Source: AP-15 sp963762575 (GTDB lineage: Bacteria > Pseudomonadota > Alphaproteobacteria > ATCC43930 > CGMCC-115725). From it: a DNA stretch of 64,000 nucleotides. Positions within the stretch are counted from its first letter, which is position 1. Each line of letters starts with the position of its first letter. Positions 1-12,482 of the stretch are shown one piece after another. The stretch lies in contig CAVXLL010000001.1 of assembly GCA_963762575.1 (NCBI GenBank), forward strand, positions 1,240,001 through 1,304,000. The letters are read 5' to 3'. The position numbers and the translations under genes were made by a program. Below the pieces are notes generated by a model, which searched no databases, was not told the DNA's origin, and was given only the letters and a program-made list of their open reading frames with translations.

Positions 1-1140
1 CGTTGTTCACCGACGTCTTCCTGCGCCTGATCAAGATGATCATCGCGCCGCTCGTCTTTACGACGTTGGTCGTCGGGGTGGCGCATATGGGCGATACCAA
101 GGCGGTCGGCCGGATCGGCGGCAAGGCGATGCTGTGGTTCGTCAGCGCCTCGCTCATCTCGCTGCTGCTCGGCCTGATCATGGTCAACATCCTGCGCCCG
201 GGCGACAACCTCAACCTGCCGCTCCCGGATCCCGGCGCTTCGACCAATCTCAACGCTGCCTCGCTCTCGTTGAAGGATTTCGTAACTCACCTCGTGCCGA
301 AAAGCGCGGTTGAGGCGATGGCGAACAACGAGATCCTGCAGATCGTTGTATTTTCGCTGTTCTTCGGCGTCGCGGCCGCCTCGCTCGGTGAGCGGGCAGC
401 CGGTGTCATCAAGATCATCGACGAGACCTCGCAGATCATCCTCAAGATAACAGGGTACATCATGGGGTTGGCGCCGATCGCGGTGTTCGCGGCAATGGCG
501 GCGACCGTAACGACTCAGGGCGTCGGGATACTCGTCACCTACGGCAAGTATCTCGTTGAATTCTATTTTAGCCTCGGCGTGTTGTGGCTGGTGCTGATCG
601 GAGCCGGGCCTCCTATTCCTCGGCCGCAATGTGTTTCGGCTGATCTCGCTGATCCGCGAGCCCTTCCTGTTGGGCTTCAGCACGGCCAGCAGCGAGGCCG
701 CCTATCCGGTGACGATGGCGCAGCTGGAAAAGCTGCCGGTCAGCAAAAAGATCATCAGTTTCGTGTTGCCGATGGGCTATTCGTTTAACCTGGACGGCTC
801 GATGATGTACTGCACTTTTGCAGTAATTTTCATCTCGCAGGCCTACAACATCCCGCTGTCGATCCCGCAACAGGTCACGATGCTGCTGGTTCTGATGCTG
901 ACCAGCAAGGGCATGGCCGGAGTGCCGCGCGCCTCGCTCGTCGTCATCGCCGCCACCCTGGTGACCTTCAACCTTCCCGAAGCGGGCCTGCTGTTGATCA
1001 TCGGCATCGACCAGTTCCTCGACATGGGCCGCACCGCGACCAACGTGATCGGCAACAGTCTGGCGACCGCTGTCATCGGCCGCTGGGAGGGCGAGACGGC
1101 GGCGACGCTCGGCGTGCCGGCGGAGGCGCAAGCGGCCTGA
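1..1140 (+). CDS. Dicarboxylate/amino-acid:cation symporter (DctA/GltP family), 5' partial, one frameshift
   Basis: Inner-membrane sodium- or proton-coupled uptake of C4-dicarboxylates or glutamate/aspartate. The gene runs in from the left edge, so its start is not visible. Family landmarks are the serine-rich FSTASSEAAYP, the FNLDGS motif (NMDGT-like) and the substrate-site helix DQFLDMGRTATNVIGN. The frame breaks at 609-610: one extra c in gggcct. Removing it gives continuous IGAGLLFLGRNVFRLISL from frame 3 into frame 1. With that correction the protein is normal up to its C-terminus. The TGA at 1138-1140 overlaps the ATG of the next gene, so the two are probably co-translated. A single-base indel fits either sequencing error or a young pseudogene. 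Family assignment is secure; the exact substrate is not. Confidence 0.88.
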
Positions 1141-2016
1141 TGCTGCGCTTCCTGCTCGCCGTCGCGCTGCTCGCGGCTTCTGGGGCGCAGCGCCCAGGAG
1201 CTGACCGGAACCTTAAAAAAAATCAAGGACAGCAAGACAGTCACCCTCGGATATCGCGAGAGTTCGATCCCGTTCTCCTATGTCAACAAGGTTGGCGAGC
1301 CGATCGGCTATTCGGTCGACCTGTGCAACGCAGTGGTCGATGAGGTCTCGAAAGAGCTCGAAGGGGTCGAGATCGCGGTCAAATACAAGAAAGTCACCGC
1401 AGAGACGCGCATCCCCGCCGTGAAATCGGGCGAGATCGATCTCGAATGCGGCTCGACGACAGCCAATTTCGAGCGCAAGAAGGAGGTTGCGTTTTCGCCG
1501 ATCTTCTTCGTGGCCGGCACCAAGCTCTTGGTGCCCCGCTCCTCGGGCATAAGTTCCTATCGCGATCTGCGCGACAAGACGGTCGTCGTGACCGCCGGCA
1601 CCACCAACGAGGCGGCGGTGCGGGCGATCTCGGAGAAGCAGCACCTCGGCGTCAAGCTTCTGGTTGGCAAGGACCACGCCGAATCATTTGCCATGCTGAA
1701 GGACGGCAAGGCCGACGCCTTTGCCACCGACGACATACTGCTCTACGGCCTAGTGGCGACGGCCAGGCTGAGCGACCAGTACCATGTGGTCGGCGAATAT
1801 CTGTCCTACGACCCGTACGGGCTGATGTACCGCAAGGACGATCCCGATTTCGCCGCCGTCGTCGACCGCACCTTCAGCCGGCTCGCCCAGAGCCGCGAGC
1901 TGGTGCAGCTCTACAACAAATGGTTTCAGCAGCGGCTGCCGACCGGCGAAACCCTGGACCTGCCGATGAGCCCGCAGTTAGAGGAAATCTTCCGCGTCGA
2001 GGGCGTGCCGGATTAG
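1140..2016 (+). CDS. Amino-acid ABC transporter periplasmic binding protein (GltI/HisJ type), one frameshift
   Basis: Periplasmic type 2 solute-binding protein, SBP_bac_3 family, probably for glutamate/aspartate or a similar amino acid. The ATG at 1140 opens a signal peptide (MLRFLLAVALLAAS). About 17 codons on, the frame must shift by one: deleting one g of the gggg near 1181-1184 joins it to SAQELTGTLKKIKDSKTV. The mature protein has SIPFSYVN early, the ligand-site stretch SGEIDLECGSTTANFERKK, and a second lobe with DGKADAFATDDILL. It ends in GVPD. No ABC permease or ATPase follows; the partner gene is the symporter upstream, with an overlapping TGATG. That pairing suggests uptake of related compounds but does not prove that they cooperate. 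Confidence 0.82.
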
Positions 2017-2027
2017 AATAATCACCA

Positions 2028-2190
2028 CAGAGACACAGAGGACACTGAGAAGGCACCTACTTTCGTCATCCCGGCGAAAGCCAGGCGAAAGCCGGGACCC
2101 AGTTCTGCCATGGGTACCGGCTTCCGCTGGTATGACGAGGTGGTTGGGCCGGGTATGTTTCTCCGTGTCCTCTGTGCCTCTGTGTTAAAA
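2028..2190. repeat. Intergenic palindromic repeats (nested)
   Basis: The left end reads caccacagagacacagagg and the right end ccgtgtcctctgtgcctctg, which are inverted copies. Between them is a second element of the cgtcatcccggcgaaagcc type followed by gggacccag. The same outer element recurs at 59233-59297 and the inner type at 61200-61316. It fills the gap between two convergent genes. No coding capacity is seen. Confidence 0.7.
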
Positions 2191-2191
2191 C

Positions 2192-3455
2192 TCAGTGTTT
2201 GACGGAGGAATAGGGCAGGATCGGCTCGCCGGCTTTGTACCCGTCCGGCCACAGCACGACTTCGCCCTTGCCATCGCGGAAGTCATCGACACTGGTGCCT
2301 GCGATGCCCTGGAACTGGATGGTCAGCACGCGCGCCTTTTTCCATTCGCCCTTCTCGCCAAAGGCGACGTCGCCGACCACAGTCTTGAAGGTATGGGAGC
2401 GGATGTAATCGGCAATCTTATCTTGGTCGAGGCTCTTGGTTTGCTCGACAGCCTCCCCCATTACCTGCAGATCGGCATAGGCCCAAGGCGCGAGGTAATA
2501 GCCGAGCGGATCGACACCCTTGCCGGCCGCCTGCTTCTGATAACGTTCCAGAAACTCCATCACGCCGGGGAAGCGCAGTTTCGGCGCCGGCAGCCACCAG
2601 TCGAAGGTAATGATGCCGTTGAGCATTGGACCAAGTGATGTTTTGAGCGACGTGCTCTGCGGTCCAGTCATCGTGCCGCAGCATAGCTTGGTGTTGAGCC
2701 CGATCTCGTGCATGGCACGGATCAAGCCGACACTGTCGGGCGGATAGGATGCGAAATAAACGATGTCGGGGCTAGTCGCCTGGATCGCCCGAATGATCGG
2801 GCTGAAGTCGGTCGTCGTGGGCGGGTAGGTCTTGTCGTAGACGACATCGAGACCGGCCTTCTTGATATTGACCCGGGCGCCGTCTGCAGTATTGCGCGTC
2901 GCCTCGCCGTCATCGACCGCCAATGCGATCGTTTTCAGGCCGAGCTTCTCCTTATTGGCCTTGACGATCGCAAAAAAGCCCTCGGAGATTGCCGCCCGCG
3001 GATCTGGCCCCACCGGCAGCATCGAGAAGTATTTCGGGTAATGGAACTCCTCGTTGACGTCCATTGCGAACAGACCCATGAACGTCTTGTTGTGCTGGAT
3101 CACGACCGGCAATGCCGGGGCCGTGACGTTGGTGCCGTAGGCCGAGACGACGAGGTCGACCTTGTCGACGTCGAGCAGTTTTGTGTAGATGCCGGGCACC
3201 AGAGACGGGTTGGTCTGATCGTCGTAATAGACGAGCTTGACCGGGCGGCCGAGCAGCCCGCCCTTTTGATTGGTGTCCTCGGCCCAGATCTGCATCGCGA
3301 GCAGCCCCGAGGTGCCGTTGACCGCGAGCCCGCCGGTCAACGGCATGCTGAAGCCGATCGTGATCGGCGGCCCCGACGGCGCCTCGGCCAGGGCAGCGAC
3401 GCCAGTCACCAGCATCATTGCGAGCACCGCAGCCGCTATGGCAATTCTTCTGACA
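2192..3455 (-). CDS. Branched-chain amino-acid type ABC transporter binding protein (LivK-like, Peripla_BP_6)
   Basis: Periplasmic type 1 binding protein. The mature domain starts PITIGFSMPLTGGLAVNG, continues with KLVYYDDQTNPSLVPGIY, and ends YKAGEPILPYSSVKH, typical of LivK relatives that bind amino acids, amides or aromatic acids. The open frame runs on upstream to 3601, but residues 1-40 of that frame are encoded by an intergenic palindrome and are not part of the protein. A good Shine-Dalgarno (gggaggga) sits just before an ATG at about 3453-3455, one base out of frame with the signal peptide RRIAIAAAVLAMMLVTGVAALA. A one-base insertion after that ATG probably hides the true start. Otherwise translation would begin at the in-frame ATG at 3418. 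No permease or ATPase genes are adjacent. Confidence 0.82.
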
Positions 3456-3495
3456 TATCTCCCTCCCCATTGCGAACAGCATGCCAGCTGCAAAA

Positions 3496-3585
3496 CGTCA
3501 TGCCCGGGCTTGACCCGGGCATCTATGAAAGGCCCACGCGGGCTGAAGCTGAGTATGGATTGCCGGGTCAAGCCCGGCAATGACG
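3496..3585. repeat. Intergenic palindrome (cgtcatgcccgggcttgaccc type)
   Basis: cgtcatgcccgggcttgacc at the left and gccgggtcaagcccggcaat followed by gacg at the right are inverted copies that can pair into a long stem. It lies between gltD and the LivK-like gene and artificially lengthens the open frame of the latter. Confidence 0.75.
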
Positions 3586-3614
3586 AAGGCAGGCAGCACA
3601 CCCACGGGCGGGCA

Positions 3615-5066
<1,452 letters not shown>

Positions 5067-5090
5067 GGGGGTAAGCTCCAAATGCGCCGG

Positions 5091-8000
5091 TCATTCGGCG
5101 GCCTCGATGCGGGCGGATTGGCGCTCGGCCTGCAATTCGAGAAGGGCGCGCCGATAGTCCTTCGGCGTGATCTTCACGAATGATGCAAGCGTAGTGTCCC
5201 AGTCTTCGAGCAGCGCGCGCGCCCGGGCGCTGCCGGTGAACAGGTGATGGCGCTCGAGCAGGATGCGCAATCTCGCGGCGTCGAAGCGCAGCGGGTCGCC
5301 CATGCCGTTGTCATGGACGTTCGGCGCGCGCTGCCGCGGCCGGTCGTCCGGGTCGTCATCGTCGTCGGGCTCGGCCGCGGCGAGCGGTTCGAGTTCGACC
5401 TCGCTCTGATTGCAAAGGCTCGCGAAGCGGCCCCGCGGGTCCCAGACATAGGCAATGCCGCCCGACATGCCGGCAGCGAAATTGCGCCCGGTATCGCCGA
5501 TCACGACGACCACGCCGCCGGTCATGTATTCGCAGCCATGATCGCCGGTGCCTTCGACGACGGCGGCGACGCCCGAATTGCGCACTGCAAAGCGCTCACC
5601 GGCAACCCCCTCGAAATACGCCTCGCCGGCGATCGCGCCGTACAGCACGGTGTTGCCGATGATGATGTTTTCGGTCGGCTCGCGGCTCGCCTCGGGCGGC
5701 TGGCGCACGATCAGCCGCCCGCCCGATAGGCCCTTGCCCGTGTAGTCATTGGCGTCGCCAAAAAGCTCCAGTGTCACGCCGTGCGCGAGGAAAGCGCCAA
5801 AGCTCTGCCCGGCATTGCCGCGGAACGTCGCCCAGATCGTGTCCTGCGGCAGACCGGCATGGCCATAGCGCCGCGCGACCTCGCCCGACAGCATCGCGCC
5901 GACCGTGCGATGGACATTGCGGATCGGCCGCTCGATGCGCACCGGTTGGCGCTCGTCGAGCGCCGGCTGCGCCTCTGCGATCAGCTCGTTGTCGAGCGCT
6001 TTGTCGAGATGGTGGTGCTGCCGCTCGCAATTGTAGATCGCGACCCCGGGCTTCGCCGGCTCCTGGTAGAGCAGACGCGACAGGTCGATCCCCTTCGCTT
6101 TCCAGTGGTCGATCGCCCGCACCATGTCGAGCTTGTCGACGCGGCCGACCATCTCGTTGAAGGTGCGAAACCCAAGTTCCGCCATCAACTCGCGCACTTC
6201 CTCGGCGACAAAGAAGAAATAATTGATGACGTGCTCGGGCTGGCCGGTGAAGCGCTTGCGCAATACCGGGTCCTGCGTCGCAATGCCGACCGGGCAGGTG
6301 TTGAGATGGCATTTGCGCATCATGATGCAGCCGGCGGCGATCAACGGCGCCGTCGCAAAGCCGAACTCGTCGGCGCCGAGCATCGCCCCGACGACGACAT
6401 CGCGGCCGGTGCGGAGCCCGCCATCGACCTGCACCGCAATGCGGCCGCGCAGCCCGTTGCGCACCAATGTCTGCTGCGTCTCGGCGAGCCCGATCTCCCA
6501 GGGCGAGCCGGCATGGGTCAGCGAGGTCAGCGGGCTGGCGCCGGTGCCGCCCTCAAAGCCGGCGATCGTGACATGGTCGGAGCGGGCCTTGCTGACCCCG
6601 GCCGCGACGGTGCCGACGCCGACCTCGGAGACGAGCTTGACCGAAATGCGCGCCCGCGGATTGGCGTTCTTCAGATCGTGGATCAGCTGCGCCAGATCCT
6701 CGATCGAGTAAATGTCGTGATGCGGCGGCGGCGAGATGAGGCCGACCCCGGGGGTCGAATAGCGCACTCCGGCAATGACCTTGTCGACCTTGCGGCCGGG
6801 CAATTGGCCGCCCTCGCCGGGCTTGGCGCCCTGCGCCATCTTGATCTGCAGGACGTCGGCATTGACGAGGTATTCGGTGGTGACGCCAAAGCGGCCCGAG
6901 GCGACCTGCTTGATCGCCGAGCGCATCGAGTCGCCATTGGGCAATGGCTTGAAGCGCTCCGCCTCCTCGCCGCCCTCGCCGGTATTGGACTTGCCGCCGA
7001 TGCGGTTCATCGCAATCGCCAGCGTCGTGTGCGCCTCGCGGCTGATCGAGCCGAAGCTCATCGCGCCGGTCGCGAACCGCTTGACGATCTCGCTCGCCGG
7101 CTCGACCTCGTCGAGCGGCACCGGATTCATCGGCCAAGTTGAACGACATCAGCCCGCGGATCGTCAGGAGCCGCTCGCTCTGGTCGTTGATCGTCGCGGC
7201 AAAGGCCCGGTAATCGGCGGGCGAATTGCCGCGCACCGCATGCTGCAATTTGGCGACCGATTGCGGCGTCCAGGCATGGTCCTCGCCGCGCAGTCGAAAG
7301 GCGTAATCGCCGCCGAGATCGAGCATGTCCTGGTAGAGCGGGTTGTCGCCATAGGCGTTCTTGTGACGCGCGACCGCCTCCTGCGCGATCTCGCGCAGCC
7401 CCACGCCTTCGATCGTCGTCGCCGTGCCGGTGAAGTATTTCTCGACGAAATCGCTGGCGAGCCCGACCGCATCGAAGATCTGCGCCCCGCAATAGGACTG
7501 GTAGGTCGAGATCCCCATCTTGGAAATGACTTTGAGGATGCCCTTGCCGACCGCCTTGATATAGTTCTTCTGCACCTGTTCGGCGCTGAGCGGCAAACCG
7601 TTCTCGACGCGCATCTGCTCGAGCGTGGCAAAGGCGAGATAGGGGTTGATCGCCTCCGCGCCGTAGCCGGCGAGCGCGCAGAAATGATGCACCTCGCGCG
7701 CCTCGCCGGTCTCGACGACGATGCCGGTCAGGGTGCGCAGACCCTGGCGGATCAGGTGATGGTGCACCGCCGAGGTCGCGAGCAACGCCGGGATCGGCAC
7801 CCGCTCGGCCGAGGTCGCGCGGTCGGACAGGATCAGGATGTTGTGCCCGGCTTCCACCGCCAGGGTCGCCTCATGGCACAGCCGATCGAGCGCCGGCGCG
7901 ATGCCGTCCGCGCCCTCGACCGCCGGCCAGGTGGTGTCGAGCGTATCGGTGCGGAAGGCGCCGACCAGGTTCTCGATCGCGTGGATCTTCTTCAGATCGC

Positions 8001-9764
8001 CGTCGGTCAGGATCGGCTGCGACACTTCGAGCCGGTAATGCGTGCCGGCCTCGTGCCCCAAGAGGTTCGGCCGCGGCCCGATCATCGAGACCAGCGACAT
8101 GACCAATTCTTCGCGGATCGGGTCGATCGGCGGGTTGGTGACCTGCGCGAAATTCTGCTTGAAGTAATTGTAGAGCAGCTTTGGGTTGTTCGACAACGCG
8201 GCGATCGGCGTGTCGGTGCCCATCGAGCCGACCGGATCGTCGGCATCGCGCGCCATCGGCTCGAGAAAGAACTGGATGTCCTCCTGGGTGTAGCCGAAAG
8301 CTTGCTGCTGTCTGAGCTGCGTCGTCGGGTCGTTGGCAGGGTCGGCACCGTCGCCCGAGAGAACTCCTCCTCGTGCTCTTCCGCGAGGTCCGGCAACTCG
8401 TGCAATTTGAACTGGGTCGCTTCGAGCCAGTCTTCGTAAGGATGCTCGGCGGCGAGTTTGCGCTTGATCTCGTCGTCGTCGATGATGCGGCCTTCTTCGA
8501 AGTCGATCAGCAGCATCTTGCCCGGCTGCAGCCGCCATTTGCGGGTGATCTTCTCCTCCGGGACCGGCAGTACCCCGGCCTCGGAGGCCATGATCACATG
8601 GTCGTCGTCGGTGACGATGTAGCGCGCCGGCCGCAGCCCGTTGCGGTCGAGCGTGGCGCCGATCTGGCGGCCGTCGGTGAAGGCGATCGCCGCCGGCCCG
8701 TCCCACGGCTCCATCAGCGCCGCGTGGTATTCGTAAAAGGCGCGCCGCTGCGGGTCCATCAGCGGGTTGCCGGCCCAGGCCTCGGGGATCAGCATCATCA
8801 TCGCATGGGCGAGCGAATAGCCGCCGCCGATGACGAGAAGCTCGAGCGCATTGTCGATGCAGGCGGTGTCGGACTGGCCGGGCCCGATCAGCGGCACCAT
8901 TTTCGCGAGATCGGCGCCGAGCAGCTCGGACGACATCGCCTGGCGGCGCGCCGCCATCCAATTGACGTTGCCGCGCACCGTGTTGATCTCGCCGTTGTGG
9001 CAGATGAACCGGTAGGGGTGGGCGAGCCGCCATGACGGGAAGGTGTTGGTCGAAAACCGCTGATGGACGAGCGCCAGCGCCGAAACCGTCAGCGGGTTGC
9101 GCAGATCCTCGTAAAAGCTTCCGACCTGCGGCGCCAACAGCAAGCCCTTGTAGACGACGGTGCGGGTCGAGAAGGACGGCATGTAGAGGTCGCGCAACGC
9201 CGGCATCCCGTGGCGCTCGGCCAACGCCGCGACGCTGTTCAGGGTCTGCTTGCGGATCGTCAGGATCTTGCGCTCGAAGGCGTCCTGATCGGCAATTTCG
9301 GGGCTGCAGGCGACGATCGCCTGGCCGATCCACGGCATCGTCTCGATGACCCGGGCGCCGAGCCCGGTCGTGTCGGTCGGCACGTCGCGCCAGCCGATGA
9401 GGGTCTGTCCCTCGGCCTCGATGAAACCCTCGACATGCTCGATCGCGATGGCGCGCGCCCGCTCCTCCCACGGCAGAAAGCACATCGCGACGGCATAGCG
9501 GCCGGGCTCGGGAAGGGTGAGCCCCTGGCGCATCGCCCAATCGCGCAGCAGCGCATCGGGCATCTGGATCAGGCAGCCGGAGCCGTCGCCGACCAGCGGG
9601 TCGGCCCCGACCGCGCCGCGATGGTCGAGATTGACCAGGATCTGCAAGCCGCGCGTGATGATGTCGTGCGATTTTCGTCCCTTGATGTTGGCGACGAAAC
9701 CGATGCCGCACGAATCATGCTCGTTGCGCGGGTCGTAGAGTCCCTGTCCCTCAGGCAATGTCAT
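5091..9764 (-). CDS. gltB: Glutamate synthase (NADPH) large subunit, split by two apparent frameshifts
   Basis: Makes two glutamates from glutamine and 2-oxoglutarate. About 1558 codons, normal for bacterial GltB. The N-terminal Ntn amidotransferase has its nucleophile cysteine in EHDSCGIGFVA (residue 19, exposed after propeptide removal). Central and FMN domains follow, with the 3Fe-4S cysteines in CIMMRKCHLNTCPVGIATQ, then the C-terminal GXGXG beta-helix. It reads in three frames: 9764 to about 8370, about 8360 to 7130, and about 7130 to 5091. Homology is continuous across both joins (AEEHEEEFSR to ANDPTTQLRQQQAFGYTQED; LMSFNLAD to VPLDEVEPASEIVKRF). A housekeeping gene with two one-base breaks and otherwise intact sequence points to sequencing indels. 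The C-terminal linker carries an acidic PDDDDDPDD run. Confidence 0.93.
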
Positions 9765-10061
9765 CGCGTATGCTCTTCACCCAAAGCTGTTGGCGCACAA
9801 ATGAACGCGTGCCGGCGCGCGATCCGGCGCAAGTGCCATAATATGCACAAGATCGGCGAGGACGCGAAGCGCTTTAACGCTGGGTTAAATTCCGCATCAA
9901 CGGCTTAGCTACCTCCGACCCGCAGCCTCTCCGATCAAGTACCCCTCGGGCTCGCGGCGTCGAATTCCTGTGGCATAATGGCGCGGACGCCGCGCCGCCA
10001 GAGTGGCACACGCGGTCAGGTGAGGTCGGGCTAGCCCAACCGTATCGCCGAGGTGATCGAA
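9765..10061. other. Intergenic region between divergent gltB and a dead ABC_sub_bind gene
   Basis: About 300 bases. It must hold the gltB promoter on the minus strand, but I see no convincing -35/-10 pair. No RNA gene and no conserved ORF were recognised. Confidence 0.4.
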
Positions 10062-11046
10062 ATGCGGCGCCGAGATTTCATAGGCGTATTTTGCGGCGCT
10101 GCTCTGGCGTCGCCCTCGGTTGCCGATGCTCAACAACCCGGCAAATTCTGGCGGATAGGCCACGTGCTTGTGGCTCCACGAGAGCGGGGGGAGCAATCCG
10201 GGCGCAAGAGCTCGAAAGGGGACTGGCCGACCTCGGTAATGTCCCGGGTCGGAACATCGAGCTCTTGCACCGCTTTGCCGGTCCGCAGCCAGACAAAGTG
10301 CAGGAGGTTATCGTTTCGTTATTGCCTCAGATCGACTTATTGGTCGCCTGGGGAACAATAGGGGGAGTGGCGGCAAAGAAGGTGGCCGGCGGCGTGCCAA
10401 CGGTGTTTGTGTCGGTAGGAGCCCCGGTTGAATTCGGCCTCGTCCAAAGTCTCGCTCATCCCGGCGGAAACATGACCGGCGTAACCTTCGAAGCCGCGAC
10501 AGAGACATAGGGGAAGAGACTACAAATTCTCAAAGAGATCGTACCGGATCTCAAACGCGCGGCGGTACTGCGGGCCGTCGGTGACCCAAACGTCGGATTT
10601 GCAATGACGTCACTGGAAACGGCGGCGCCAGAACTCGGGGTTAGTCTCGTCTCCGTTGACATGAAATCGGCCGACGACCTCGAACCGGCATTTGCCAAAA
10701 TCAAAACCAGTGAGGTAGGAGCCGTCTTGGAGATTGCTGGAGCCCTCACCTTTACTGTCGGTCCCGAGGTTGCCGTTCGCGCCCTCGCGGCCCATCTCCC
10801 ATTGTGCTCCGCTTTTAGAGAGACGGTCATGGCTGGAGGACTAGTGAGCCTCGGCCCCGACTTTGCGGCAATGACTCGTCAGGCGGCCGCGCAAATCGAC
10901 AAGATCATCAAAGGGCCAAACCTGCTGACATTCCCGTCGAGCAGCCGACGAGATACGATCTGTACATCAACCTGAAGACTGCGCGTTCGCTGAACCTTAC
11001 CATTCCGCCGACATTGCTTGCGCGCGCTGACGAGGTGATCGAATGA
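10062..11046 (+). pseudogene. ABC_sub_bind family (COG2984) periplasmic protein, multiply broken
   Basis: Remnant of an uncharacterised ABC-type substrate-binding protein. The start MRRRDFIGVFCGAALASPSV followed by ADAQQ is the usual twin-arginine-like leader of this family, and gaggtg lies 6 bases before the ATG at 10062. The frame shifts near 10170-10190, then reads IRAQELERGLADLGNVPGRN. A TAG at 10508-10510 interrupts EAATET/GKRLQILKEIVPDLK. A final shift near 10920-10926 restores the conserved tail DIPVEQPTRYDLYINLKTA and TIPPTLLARADEVIE, ending at TGA 11044-11046. Two frameshifts plus a nonsense codon make this a true pseudogene rather than read noise. No transporter subunits are next to it. 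Confidence 0.85.
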
Positions 11047-11217
11047 GGCGACTTGGCACCGGTGTAGGACGACTAACCTTCCTCGCGGCAACCGAGCATC
11101 ATTCACCATAGCCCTACGATATGCGGGGCCGTCGCGGTGCAAGGTCGAGTCCCCGCTGCGCATTGAAATCGGCATCGAACGATGACATTATCGTGCCGTC
11201 GGAATGGAGGCCGAGAG

Positions 11218-11415
11218 ATGCGCACGACCCTCGCGCTAGACGACGAGTTGCTAGCCAAAGCTCAGGATTATACCGGCCTGCGGGAGAAGTCCGCACTGGT
11301 GCGTGAGGCGCTTAAAGCGCTGATCGAGCGCGAAAGCGCGCGACGATTGGCGCGTCTGGGCGGCAGTGCGCCTGATCTCACGCCGATCCGGCGCCGCCGG
11401 CCCAAGCCGGAGTGA
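11218..11415 (+). CDS. vapB: VapB-type antitoxin
   Basis: Type II antitoxin of 65 residues (MRTTLALDDELLAKAQDYTG). The N-terminus is a ribbon-helix-helix DNA-binding segment of the VapB_antitoxin family. The basic, proline-containing tail (PIRRRRPKPE) would thread into the toxin. A ggaggccgagag Shine-Dalgarno precedes the ATG at 11218, which I prefer to the upstream in-frame ATG at 11182. The TGA overlaps the GTG start of vapC, so translation is coupled. Likely autorepresses the pair. Confidence 0.88.
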   Translation: MRTTLALDDELLAKAQDYTGLREKSALVREALKALIERESARRLARLGGSAPDLTPIRRRRPKPE

Positions 11416-11783
11416 TCCTCGTTGATACATCGGTCTGGGTCGATCATTTGCGCGCCGGCGATCAAGTGCTTGCCGGGCTGCTTGAGGCAGGAGACGTTCT
11501 GGCACACCCGTTCGTGATCGGCGAACTCGCCTTGGGGAATCTACCGCGGCGCGATCAAACCCTGCGGGGGCTGCAAGACTTGCCTAAGGCCGAAGTCGCA
11601 ACGGATCGGGAAGTCCTACACTTCGTCGATTGGCATCGGCTCTTCGGGCTCGGTATCGGCTATGTCGATGCTCATCTGCTTGCCTCGGTCGGCCTGACGG
11701 CGGGCGCTGGTTTATGGACGCGCGACAGACGGCTCGGCAGAGCGGCCGATCGAATGGGTTTGGCGGTTACGCCTCCGCGCTGA
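11412..11783 (+). CDS. vapC: VapC-type PIN-domain toxin ribonuclease
   Basis: PIN-domain endoribonuclease, 123 residues, the full family length. Acidic metal ligands are visible: Asp5 in LVDTSVWVDHL, Glu in VIGELALGN, Asp in GYVDAHLLAS, and Asp in LWTRDRRLGRAA. The GTG start at 11412 overlaps the vapB stop (GTGA). Cleaves RNA, often initiator tRNA in this family, when freed from VapB. The pair sits next to a gene duplication and a pseudogene, the kind of accessory position where such modules collect. All catalytic residues are present, so it should be active. Confidence 0.9.
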   Translation: MILVDTSVWVDHLRAGDQVLAGLLEAGDVLAHPFVIGELALGNLPRRDQTLRGLQDLPKAEVATDREVLHFVDWHRLFGLGIGYVDAHLLASVGLTAGAGLWTRDRRLGRAADRMGLAVTPPR

Positions 11784-11802
11784 CCAAATCCTGCGCTGCG
11801 GC

Positions 11803-12249
11803 TCACTCACGATCAGAGCGCGGGACCAGCGCGTCGAGGAGGGCCTGGATGTAGCCGTAGCAATAGGCGAAGGCGACGCCGGAGGGGTCGCGGCCGTCGA
11901 TCTGCGGGACGTGGTCGGGCATCAGCATGTAGGGGTAGGCGACATCGCGATAGGCGGCGAGCGAGCGCGGCATGTCCATGTCGCCCTCGTCCGGGAACGC
12001 CTCCATAAAGTCGAGCTTCTTCCCCTTGATGTTGCGGAAATGCACGTTGAAGATCTTGCCGCGCTCGCCGAACCAGCGGATCACGTCGAAGATCTCGCGC
12101 GCCGGGTCGTCGAGCATCTCGGCGACCGTGCCCTGGCAGAAATTGAGCCCATGATAGGGGCCCTCGTGCATCTGCACGAAGCATTTGAGCCCCTCGACGG
12201 TGCCGAGCACGCGCGTCACGCCGCGATAACCGCGCGGCGTGTAGGGGTC
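11803..12249 (-). pseudogene. Truncated 3' copy of the mannonate-dehydratase-like gene
   Basis: Encodes only the C-terminal 140 or so residues of the protein at 14541-15536, starting in DPYTPRGYRGVTRVLG and continuing through KLDFMEAFPDEGDMDM. Bases 11822-12249 match 14566-14993 over 428 bp with about a dozen differences by eye. Homology stops abruptly at 12249/12250. Upstream the frame (to 12339) is unrelated sequence, so there is no N-terminal half. The reading frame has stayed open, which suggests a recent event. Its stop region (VPRSDRE) differs from the full copy (VPSPAGAGA). Confidence 0.85.
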
Positions 12250-12482
12250 CGCTCCCAATATGCCCTCTTGAAACGATACCGGCGTGGTCCGCTGCGCGTT
12301 CTGGTCGGCTCTAGCGGAAGATCGCGTTGCGCCATCCAATTGGTTATCTCCCTGCCCACAATATGAGCGCTTTATGGTTGACGTTGCTTAACCCGACGGA
12401 CTACGTTGCCGCCAAGCGTCGGGAGGACTTCACCAGTCCGCAAACGGCGCGTAAAGAACGATCCAAAAAGCGGAGGAAACCC

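Noticed and set aside
6553..9711. A 1052-codon frame as one separate gene
   Set aside because: Only its middle part (about 8360-7130) is GltB-like; the ends are shadow frames of the other two gltB segments. One gltB with two frameshifts explains all three.
12327..12482. Upstream extension of ggt to 12327
   Set aside because: The signal peptide and Shine-Dalgarno place the start at 12483; the extension has no homology.
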